This document shows positions 1 through 5,308 of a DNA stretch of 6,074 nt, one piece after another. The notes beneath the pieces are model-generated. The model was not told the DNA's origin. It searched no databases and worked only from the letters and a program-made list of their open reading frames with translations. This stretch comes from Zavarzinia sp. (GTDB lineage Bacteria > Pseudomonadota > Alphaproteobacteria > Zavarziniales > Zavarziniaceae). How positions within the stretch are numbered: the first letter of the stretch is position 1; each line of letters starts with the position of its first letter. The translations under genes were made by a program, and so were the position numbers. Where the stretch lies: positions 1 to 6,074 of the forward strand of contig JAQVKV010000167.1 in assembly GCA_028694545.1 (NCBI GenBank), in the 5' to 3' direction.

Positions 1-762
1 CCCCTTTTCTCCTTCGGCCACGACGGCGCCTACGACCACGAGGACGACGTCACCTATCTGACGCCAGAGCAGGGCCGCATCGTCGACATCGGCGACGCCG
101 ACATCATCCACACCGACCAGATCCGTTCGCTCGCCAACATCGAGTTCGGCGTGCGCAAGATCCTGGCCGCCGGGGCGATCCCCGTGGTGCTGGGGGGCGA
201 TCACTCGGTCAACATCGGCTGCATCAACGCCTTCGACGGGCAGGAGCCCTTCCACGTCGTCCATATCGACGCCCATCTCGATTTCGTCGACGAACGCCAC
301 GGCGTCCGCTTCGGCCATGGCAATCCCCTGCGCCGCGCGGCCGAGAAACCCTATGTCACCGGGCTGACCCAGATCGGCATCCGCAATGTTTCCTCGACCG
401 CCCGCGAAGGTTACGAGGACGCGCGGCGCATGGGCTCGGACATCCTGTCGGTGCGCCAGTTCCGCAAGCTCGGGGTCGACGCGGTGGTCGAACGCATCCC
501 GGCCGGCGCCCGCTATTATTTCACCATCGACATCGACGGCTTCGATCCGTCGATCGCGCCGGGCACCGGCACCCCCTCGCACGGTGGCTTTCTCTATTAC
601 GAGATCCTGGAGTTGCTGGAAGCGCTGACCCGCCGGGGCCGTGTCGTCGGCATCGACCTGGTCGAGGTTGCGCCCGACTACGACCACACGGGCGGCACGG
701 CCATTCTCGCCGCCCAATTGCTGATGAATCTCATCGGCCGCATGCTCCACCACCGGACATGA
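1..762 (+). CDS. Ureohydrolase (agmatinase/arginase family), 5'-truncated
   Basis: The reading frame is open from base 1 to a TGA at 760-762. It gives 253 residues of a protein whose family members usually have about 300-350, so the N-terminus lies outside the window. These cytosolic enzymes use a binuclear metal centre (Mn, in some members Ni) to hydrolyse a guanidino group and release urea. Numbered from base 1, the metal-ligand motifs are all present: GGDHS (65-69, His68), DAHLD (90-94; Asp90, His92, Asp94) and DIDGFDP (177-183; Asp177, Asp179). The APGTGTP loop follows, and Glu222 in DLVEVAP is the expected guanidinium-binding acid. The enzyme therefore looks intact and active. The loop continues SHGG, with His194 where many relatives have proline or a hydrophobic residue. 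Agmatinase is the default annotation, but guanidinobutyrase, guanidinoacid hydrolase or guanidine hydrolase activity is equally possible. A LysR gene follows closely on the same strand. Confidence 0.93.
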   Translation, partial: PLFSFGHDGAYDHEDDVTYLTPEQGRIVDIGDADIIHTDQIRSLANIEFGVRKILAAGAIPVVLGGDHSVNIGCINAFDGQEPFHVVHIDAHLDFVDERHGVRFGHGNPLRRAAEKPYVTGLTQIGIRNVSSTAREGYEDARRMGSDILSVRQFRKLGVDAVVERIPAGARYYFTIDIDGFDPSIAPGTGTPSHGGFLYYEILELLEALTRRGRVVGIDLVEVAPDYDHTGGTAILAAQLLMNLIGRMLHHRT

Positions 763-763
763 C

Positions 764-787
764 GATGGCGCCATCCTCCGCTAGGAT
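764..787 (+). promoter_or_regulatory. Palindrome and SD-sequestering stem before the LysR gene
   Basis: The 31-base spacer contains a perfect 12-bp palindrome, GATGGCGCCATC (764-775). Overlapping it is ATCCT-N5-AGGAT (773-777 paired with 783-787), whose right arm contains the AGGA Shine-Dalgarno sequence (783-786) of the LysR gene at 794. Either element could be an operator or an mRNA structure that limits translation of the regulator. The stem is only 5 bp and may be chance in GC-rich DNA. Confidence 0.3.
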
Positions 788-793
788 CACGCC

Positions 794-1699
794 ATGAACG
801 TCGACAACATCGACATCCGCCTGCTGCGCGTCTTCCATGCCCTGGCGGAGCATGGCGGTTTCGCCGGCGCGCAGGCCCAGCTCGGGCTGACGCCCTCGAC
901 CCTGTCGATCCACCTCTCCAACCTGGAACAGCGTCTCGGCGTCGTGCTGTGCGAGCGCGGGCGCGGCGGCTTTCGCCTGACCGACAAGGGCGAGCGGGTC
1001 TTTCTTTCGACCAAGCGGCTGTTCGCCGCGCTCGAGGGCTTCCGGGCGGAGACCGCGTCACTGCGCGGCAAGCTGGTCGGTGAGCTGGCCATCGGCATCG
1101 CCGATTCGACGGTGACCGACGTCCATTCACCGATCGCCGAGGCCATCCGCCGCTTCGAGGCCAGGGACAACGACGTGCACCTCCGCCTGATCGTGGACCG
1201 GCCGGCGGGGCTGAACCATGCGCTTCTCGACGGGCGCCTCAACCTCGCCATCGGCTTCTTCCCCCGGCCGGTCGCCGGCGTCACCTACGAAAAACTCTAT
1301 TCCGAACAGGGCATGCTCTATTGCGGTGTCGGACACCCGCTGTTCGGCAAGTCCCCTTCGGCGGCCGATCCCATCGCGCTCGGACGGGCCCGTTTCGTCG
1401 CCCGCGCCTACAGCCTGGAACGCGACCTCAACGCGATCGGCCATGTCTCGCACAAGGCCAGCGTCGAGAACATGGAAGCGCTGGCCCATCTGATTCTGTC
1501 GGGCTGCTTCATCGGCTTCCTGCCCGAACATTACGCGCGGGGCTTCGTCGTCGCCGGTCGCATGCAGGCGATCGACCCCGACCGTTTCACCCTGCCCTCC
1601 GACGTCTTCCTGGCGACCCCGGCCGCCGGCAAACCCAACCTCGTCGTCTCCACCTTCTGCGACGACCTGCGCGAGGCCAACGCCGCTCTCGCGGCGTGA
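794..1699 (+). CDS. LysR-type transcriptional regulator
   Basis: This 301-residue protein has the usual LysR length and layout. The N-terminal winged helix-turn-helix spans about residues 6-66; the helix-turn-helix core is near 24-45, with TPSTLSIHLSNLEQRLG at 33-49 as the recognition region and FRLTDKGE closing the wing. A linker helix follows (about 67-90), then a co-inducer-binding domain (about 93-301) starting GELAIGIADS. The ATG at 794 is chosen because AGGA lies 7 bases upstream and the LysR N-terminus is complete from there. It follows the ureohydrolase by 31 bases on the same strand, so the two may be co-transcribed, and its target may be that operon, the divergent promoter near 3632-3808, or both. 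The ligand cannot be predicted from the sequence. LysR genes are often divergent from their targets, and here the neighbours are co-directional or convergent, so regulatory links are inference. Confidence 0.95.
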   Translation: MNVDNIDIRLLRVFHALAEHGGFAGAQAQLGLTPSTLSIHLSNLEQRLGVVLCERGRGGFRLTDKGERVFLSTKRLFAALEGFRAETASLRGKLVGELAIGIADSTVTDVHSPIAEAIRRFEARDNDVHLRLIVDRPAGLNHALLDGRLNLAIGFFPRPVAGVTYEKLYSEQGMLYCGVGHPLFGKSPSAADPIALGRARFVARAYSLERDLNAIGHVSHKASVENMEALAHLILSGCFIGFLPEHYARGFVVAGRMQAIDPDRFTLPSDVFLATPAAGKPNLVVSTFCDDLREANAALAA

Positions 1700-1865
1700 T
1701 CGGCGGCCGGGCCAGGGGCCCTACCCCCCTCGAGAGCCCGTTTGGAAACTTTAGGCTTCGGCGAACCGGGGCAGCCCCGACAAACGCCGCGTGCGGACAC
1801 GATGACCGTATCCGGCAATGTCCCGGTGGGAGGAGCACACTCATCCCACCGGTACCCGGCATCGG
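1700..1865. other. Convergent intergenic spacer
   Basis: These 166 bases separate the + strand LysR gene from the - strand Tsx-like gene. I see no gene here. A small GC hairpin, GGGCC-AGG-GGCCC (1709-1721), lies 9 bases after the LysR stop without a T-run, and a stronger hairpin lies at 1823-1852 (listed separately). Confidence 0.6.
1823..1852. terminator. Hairpin between convergent genes, possible bidirectional terminator
   Basis: CCGGTGGGA (1823-1831) pairs perfectly with TCCCACCGG (1844-1852). Inside the 12-base loop, bases 1833-1835 can pair with 1840-1842 around a CACA tetraloop after one mismatch. On the - strand the hairpin starts 13 bases past the stop of the Tsx-like gene. Neither side has a U-tract, so it is not a textbook intrinsic terminator, but its position between convergent genes and its stability make an end-of-transcript or RNA 3'-end stabilising role plausible. 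Confidence 0.5.
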
Positions 1866-2729
1866 TCAGAAATGAAATTCGGCGACGAACTGGGGTACGC
1901 TCGCCTCGGTGCCGAAGGTCGTGATCTTCGGATCGTTACCGTATTTGTTACGCCACCACTGATAGCCGAAGCCGATCTGCAAGGACTTCGGGGCGTCCAG
2001 CAAGGTCCCGACATCGAACATCAGTGCCGTTTCCAGCAGGATCTCGTAGACCGTGTCATTGCCGAAGCCGTCGGTTCCCTTCGGTCCGACGATGTTCATG
2101 TAACCCTTGAAGGTCATGGGCACGCCGATATCGAGGGGAACCGGCAAGCCCCAGGCGGTTTCGATGCGCCAGGTCGGATCGAAGTCGACCGGCGTGTTCA
2201 CGATACCGTTGTAATTGTGCTCAGTTCCCAGCAGCAGGCCGATGGAGAGAAAGCCCGGGACCTCGAAGTCGATCGTCGGTCCGACGACGAATTTCCGCAC
2301 CCGACCGTGGAAGGCATCGTCGTCATAGGAGACGTCGCCACCGATGGTCAGGCCGATGTCCCGGATAACGCCGCCGTAAGAGGCCCCGAAGATTTTCGCC
2401 GAACTCAGCTTCTCACGCAGTACCGCATAGATTTCCGTCGCCGGGCCGCCGTCGTCCGCCGCCTCCTCGTCCTCGTCGGTGCCTTTCAGGATGTCTACCG
2501 CGAGGAACGTCTGACCATAGGTCCAGCCATGGACATGCTGCAGCTGAATGATGGCCTTGGTGATGTCGTTCGGATTGGCCGGCTCGCGGTGATCGACGCC
2601 ATAGCGGATGCCGGCGGACGTGTCGCTCCACTCGATGACGTCCGCCCGCGCCGCCGGTCCGGCGACCAGCGCCCCGAGCGCCCCGGCAAAGGCCATTGAC
2701 CGGAATATTGCCTTCGTAACCCCATTCAT
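1866..2729 (-). CDS. Tsx-like outer-membrane channel protein
   Basis: This 287-residue protein appears to be an outer-membrane beta-barrel of the Tsx/OmpK nucleoside-channel type, which lets nucleosides and similar small solutes diffuse through the outer membrane. Residues 1-29 form a signal peptide: basic start, an Ala/Gly/Leu-rich hydrophobic core, and an ARA cleavage site before Asp30. The mature N-terminus, with WSDTSAGIRYG (34-44), then REPANPNDITK (48-58) and a QHVHGWTYG stretch (64-72), fits my recollection of proteobacterial Tsx-like proteins. Alternating beta-strand patterns follow, and the chain ends in Phe (EFHF), the usual barrel-assembly signal. A strongly acidic segment (about 85-93) probably forms a surface loop. 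The ATG at 2729 has AAGGAG about 8 bases upstream (2738-2743). It lies 93 bases downstream of the SnoaL-like pair on the same strand and close to an NCS1 permease, which supports a role in uptake of nucleobase-like compounds. The barrel assignment is firm; the solute is inferred. Confidence 0.85.
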   Translation of the reverse strand: MNGVTKAIFRSMAFAGALGALVAGPAARADVIEWSDTSAGIRYGVDHREPANPNDITKAIIQLQHVHGWTYGQTFLAVDILKGTDEDEEAADDGGPATEIYAVLREKLSSAKIFGASYGGVIRDIGLTIGGDVSYDDDAFHGRVRKFVVGPTIDFEVPGFLSIGLLLGTEHNYNGIVNTPVDFDPTWRIETAWGLPVPLDIGVPMTFKGYMNIVGPKGTDGFGNDTVYEILLETALMFDVGTLLDAPKSLQIGFGYQWWRNKYGNDPKITTFGTEASVPQFVAEFHF

Positions 2730-2737
2730 CCCCTGTA

Positions 2738-2743
2738 CTCCTT
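2738..2743 (-). promoter_or_regulatory. Ribosome binding site of the Tsx-like gene
   Basis: AAGGAG on the - strand, 8 bases before the ATG at 2729, is a near-consensus Shine-Dalgarno sequence and fixes the start. The surrounding 93-base gap (2730-2822) shows no clear terminator, so read-through from the upstream pair is possible. Confidence 0.7.
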
Positions 2744-2822
2744 GTCACTGGATAGGCTTCGCCTGCCGACGGGTTCCCTGCCCGCCGGCCGGACCTTTTG
2801 GGAGCGACCACCACCCTCGGAA

Positions 2823-3221
2823 TCAGACGAGGATGTTCGGTCCACTCATGAAGACGTGGATTTCCTGGAAGCGGCCGCCGCGCACCCGCCAGATGTTGGT
2901 GTTGCAAAGCCGCGTCGCCACGCCCGCGGCAGTGGTGACCAGACCCTCGAAGGTCGCGGCGACCCGGCCCGTCGCCGGATCGGCGGAGAGCTTGAAATCA
3001 CGGTGGACGATGGTCTCGAAGGCGGCGAAATAGTCGACCAGCATGCGGCGGATCGCCGGCTTGCCCGCGTGGCAGACGAAATCGGTCTGTACCGTGAACA
3101 GGGCCTCGTCATGCAGGCAGGACAGCACGCCCTCGATATCCTTGGCATCCACCGCACCGAAATAACGCCGGATGGCGAGGTCTTCGAGAGCAACCGCGTC
3201 GAGCGCGCTTTCGTAGCGCAT
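2823..3221 (-). CDS. SnoaL-like / NTF2-fold protein (second of pair)
   Basis: The protein is 132 residues, the normal size for a single SnoaL-like (NTF2-superfamily) cone-shaped alpha+beta barrel. Family hallmarks are visible: an N-terminal helix with LEDLAIRRYFGAVDAKDIEG, the segment CLHDEALFTVQ, then GKPAIRRMLVDYFAAF, a strand region (FKLSADPATGRVAATFEG) and a C-terminal NTNIWRVRGGRFQEIHVFM strand pair. Members act as small isomerases, hydrolases, cyclases or simple binding proteins, so the fold does not give a reaction. The ATG at 3221 is chosen over an in-frame start further upstream because it shares one base with the stop of the preceding gene (TGATG) and has GGAG 8 bases upstream (3230-3233). 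That arrangement implies translational coupling and probably a hetero-oligomeric or functionally paired product. Confidence 0.85.
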   Translation of the reverse strand: MRYESALDAVALEDLAIRRYFGAVDAKDIEGVLSCLHDEALFTVQTDFVCHAGKPAIRRMLVDYFAAFETIVHRDFKLSADPATGRVAATFEGLVTTAAGVATRLCNTNIWRVRGGRFQEIHVFMSGPNILV

Positions 3222-3631
3222 CACCCGATCTCCACTGGCCGGCTGGCGTGGATCACGGCACCCGTGATGAGGCCATCGCGAAAGCGGAAATGGCCCGCGC
3301 ATTCCTGGCGAAGCAACCTGTCGTCGCGCAGGTTGAGCCGGGTGAACTGACTGCATACGCCAGCCATGCCCGCATCGACGACATGGCTGAACTCCATGTG
3401 ACAGCTGTAACGGCAAGCATTCCGATAGGCGCGCATCCAGGCCTCGGGCGAGGCGCTGCCCGAAAGCGCCGGCAGATCGCCGGTCGCATCGAGCAACAGG
3501 GCGCCGGTCGCGAAGCCGCCGGCGGCACTGGGGCTGCCGCTGTCCAGCCCGTCGACCAGGAACTGCTCGACGACGGCGACAAGCGCGCGACGCTCGCGCC
3601 AGATGCCGTCCAGTGAAATTGGTGATGACAT
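3221..3631 (-). CDS. SnoaL-like / NTF2-fold protein (first of pair)
   Basis: The protein is 136 residues from the ATG at 3631, which is preceded by GGAGAG (3636-3641). A GTG at 3709 would add 26 residues of low-complexity sequence with no apparent conserved content, so the shorter form is preferred. The pattern fits a SnoaL-like NTF2 fold: an N-terminal helix (RERRALVAVVEQFLVDGLDSG), a variable middle, an AWMRAYRNACRYSCHMEFSHVV stretch split between helix and strand, and C-terminal strands (GVCSQFTRLNLR, then QECAGHFRFRDGLITGAVIH). It is more divergent than the following gene, and the two are probably distant paralogues. They share one base at the stop/start junction. It is the first gene of the - strand unit and diverges from the NCS1 permease gene, with 177 bases between the two start codons. 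No specific reaction can be assigned. Confidence 0.75.
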   Translation of the reverse strand: MSSPISLDGIWRERRALVAVVEQFLVDGLDSGSPSAAGGFATGALLLDATGDLPALSGSASPEAWMRAYRNACRYSCHMEFSHVVDAGMAGVCSQFTRLNLRDDRLLRQECAGHFRFRDGLITGAVIHASRPVEIG

Positions 3632-3677
3632 TGCGCTCTCCGCCCCGGGCCTCGTTCCAACGGGAAGAAGGCTGTCA

Positions 3678-3710
3678 CCCGCCGTGGCGGGGCGAAAGCA
3701 AAGCGCCACG
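3678..3710. promoter_or_regulatory. Overlapping alternative hairpins in the divergent intergenic region
   Basis: CCCGCC-GT-GGCGGG (3678-3691) is a perfect 6-bp inverted repeat. Overlapping it, CGTGGCG (3683-3689) pairs perfectly with CGCCACG (3704-3710) across a 14-base loop that itself holds GC-GAAA-GC (3692-3699). The two stems share bases 3683-3689 and cannot form together. They lie 47-79 bases upstream of the first SnoaL-like start, so in a - strand leader they could be an attenuator-like switch; as DNA they could be an operator. GC-rich sequence makes short inverted repeats common, so this is tentative. Confidence 0.3.
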
Positions 3711-3711
3711 A

Positions 3712-3729
3712 TCTAAACCATCGGTCTAA
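3712..3729. promoter_or_regulatory. Possible operator: imperfect inverted repeat with TCTAA direct repeat
   Basis: TAAACCATCGGTCTA (3714-3728) matches its own reverse complement at 10 of 15 positions, with ACC-N3-GGT at the centre. TCTAA also occurs twice, at 3712-3716 and 3725-3729, exactly 13 bases apart. This is an AT-rich island in a GC-rich window, placed between the two divergent genes, which is where a regulator site would be expected. No convincing sigma-70 promoter pair was found on either strand nearby. Confidence 0.3.
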
Positions 3730-3794
3730 TCCCTTGGCCCGACTATCCGGAAGCGGGAGGCTCTCCTAGTCTCTGGTCTGTGTTGGGCTTCATC

Positions 3795-3800
3795 GGGGAG
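3795..3800 (+). promoter_or_regulatory. Ribosome binding site deciding the permease start
   Basis: GGGGAG ends 8 bases before the ATG at 3809. An in-frame GTG at 3800 overlaps this sequence and so is unlikely to be the real start. Confidence 0.65.
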
Positions 3801-3808
3801 TGTCGATC

Positions 3809-5287
3809 ATGGCCGAATCTGGCGACTATGGGCAATCGAACAGACTGTGGAACGAAGATCTCGCCCCGACGGACGAGCGCGCGCGGACTTGGCGCTGGTA
3901 CCATTTCGCCGCGCTCTGGATCGGCATGGTGATCAGTGTACCGGTCTACATGCTGGCCAGCGGCCTGATCGAACAGGGCATGACGCCGTGGCAGGCGATC
4001 GGCACCATCTTCGCCGGCAATCTGGTCATCCTGGTGCCCATGGTGCTGATCGGCCATGCCGGCGCCCGTTACGGCATTCCCTATGCCGTTCTGGCACGGG
4101 CCAGCTTCGGAACGAAAGGGGCGCGGCTGCCGGCCTTCGCCCGCGCGATCGTCGCCTGCGGCTGGTACGGCATCCAGACCTGGATCGGCGGCAGCGCCCT
4201 GCTCACGCTCCTCGGCGTCATGGCCGGACAATCGCTGGACGGACCGGCGGTGCCGGGACTTGGCATCGGCATCGGCCAATTGCTGTCCTTCCTCGCCTTC
4301 TGGGGCATCCAGTTCCTCTTCATCAACAAGAACCTCGACAATATCCGCAAGCTCGAAACCTGGACCGCCCCGCTGAAGATCGTCGTCTGCGCGCTCATGG
4401 TCTGGTGGGCGCTGGACGTGACCGGCGGCCTCGGCCCGGTGTTCGAGACGACGCCGAAGGCGACCGACGCCCCCTCCTTCGCGGCGATTTTCTGGCCGTC
4501 CTTCACGGCCATGGCCGGCTTCTGGTCCACGCTCTGCCTGAATATCCCGGACTTCACCCGTTTCGCCCGGACGCCACGGGACCAGGTGGTGGGCCAGGCG
4601 CTCGGCCTGCCGGGACCGATGGCGTTGCTCGGCCTTGTTGCCGTGATCACGACGACGGCGACCGTCGTCGTCTATGGCGAGGCGATCTGGGATCCGGTAC
4701 GACTGTCCGGCAATATTGGCGGCATCGTTGTCCTTCTCGGCCTGCTGATCATCTCGCTCGACACCGTGTCGTGCAACCTGGCGGCCAATCTGGTCGGCCC
4801 CGCCTATGATTTCTCGGCTCTCTGGCCCAGCCGCATCAGCTACAGGATCGGCGGCTACATCACGGCGGCCATCGCCATCGTCTCCATGCCGTGGGAGCTT
4901 CTGGCGGGCACCAATGGTTACATCTTCGTCTGGCTTATCGGCTATGGCGCCCTGCTCGGGCCGATCGTCGGCATCATGATTGCGGACTACTGGATCGTCC
5001 GCCGCGCCCGACTGAACGTCGTTGACCTCTATCGGGAGGAGGGCGACTACAGCTATCGCAACGGCTGGAATCCGGCGGCCTTCGGTGCCTTCGCGATCGG
5101 CGTCCTGCCCAATATTCCGGGCTTCCTCCATGCCGCCTTCCCCGGCGCATTCGGCGATGTCGGAGCCTTCTGGACCGGGATCTACGACTATGCCTGGTTC
5201 GTCGGCGCCGGACTTTCCATCGCGGCTTACACGCTGCTCGCCCGGGTCGGCGCCAGGCGCCTCGCCCCGGCCGCCGCCCATAGCTGA
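3809..5287 (+). CDS. NCS1-family nucleobase/hydantoin/allantoin-type permease
   Basis: This 492-residue inner-membrane protein, with about 12 hydrophobic helices, belongs to the nucleobase:cation symporter-1 family (Mhp1, PucI, CodB and PyrP relatives), which imports nucleobases, hydantoins or allantoin with Na+ or H+. It opens with LWNEDLAPT and a WRWYHFAALWIG first helix typical of the family. Residues matching the Mhp1 substrate site are present: Trp119 and Gln123 in GWYGIQTW (Mhp1 W117 and Q121), Trp239 in FWSTLCLNIPDFTRF (Mhp1 W220), and Asn323/Asn327 in SCNLAANLVGPAYD (Mhp1 N314/N318). This favours an aromatic-stacked, amide-bearing ring as substrate. The ATG at 3809 is chosen for its GGGGAG at 8 bases. 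The gene diverges from the SnoaL-like pair and precedes the dioxygenase by 21 bases, so permease and oxygenase are probably one operon. The exact substrate cannot be read from the sequence. Confidence 0.95.
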   Translation: MAESGDYGQSNRLWNEDLAPTDERARTWRWYHFAALWIGMVISVPVYMLASGLIEQGMTPWQAIGTIFAGNLVILVPMVLIGHAGARYGIPYAVLARASFGTKGARLPAFARAIVACGWYGIQTWIGGSALLTLLGVMAGQSLDGPAVPGLGIGIGQLLSFLAFWGIQFLFINKNLDNIRKLETWTAPLKIVVCALMVWWALDVTGGLGPVFETTPKATDAPSFAAIFWPSFTAMAGFWSTLCLNIPDFTRFARTPRDQVVGQALGLPGPMALLGLVAVITTTATVVVYGEAIWDPVRLSGNIGGIVVLLGLLIISLDTVSCNLAANLVGPAYDFSALWPSRISYRIGGYITAAIAIVSMPWELLAGTNGYIFVWLIGYGALLGPIVGIMIADYWIVRRARLNVVDLYREEGDYSYRNGWNPAAFGAFAIGVLPNIPGFLHAAFPGAFGDVGAFWTGIYDYAWFVGAGLSIAAYTLLARVGARRLAPAAAHS

Positions 5288-5308
5288 TCGCGTAACGGAA
5301 CAATTCCC

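Noticed and set aside
1709..1721. GGGCC-AGG-GGCCC hairpin after the LysR stop as an intrinsic terminator
   Set aside because: The stem is 5 bp with a 3-base loop and no T-run follows; the hairpin at 1823-1852 is the better candidate.
1818..2699. A 293-codon open frame on the + strand opposite the Tsx-like gene
   Set aside because: The - strand frame has a signal peptide, barrel pattern, terminal Phe and strong ribosome site. The + strand product is low-complexity and charged with no recognisable fold.
2823..3416. Longer form of the second SnoaL-like protein starting at 3416
   Set aside because: It would overlap the upstream gene by almost 200 bases. The ATG at 3221 gives a complete fold with its own ribosome site and a one-base stop/start overlap.
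3221..3709. Longer form of the first SnoaL-like protein from a GTG at 3709
   Set aside because: The extra 26 residues have no apparent conserved content, and the ATG at 3631 has GGAGAG at good spacing.
3800..3808. GTG at 3800 as permease start
   Set aside because: The codon overlaps the GGGGAG ribosome site that serves the ATG at 3809.
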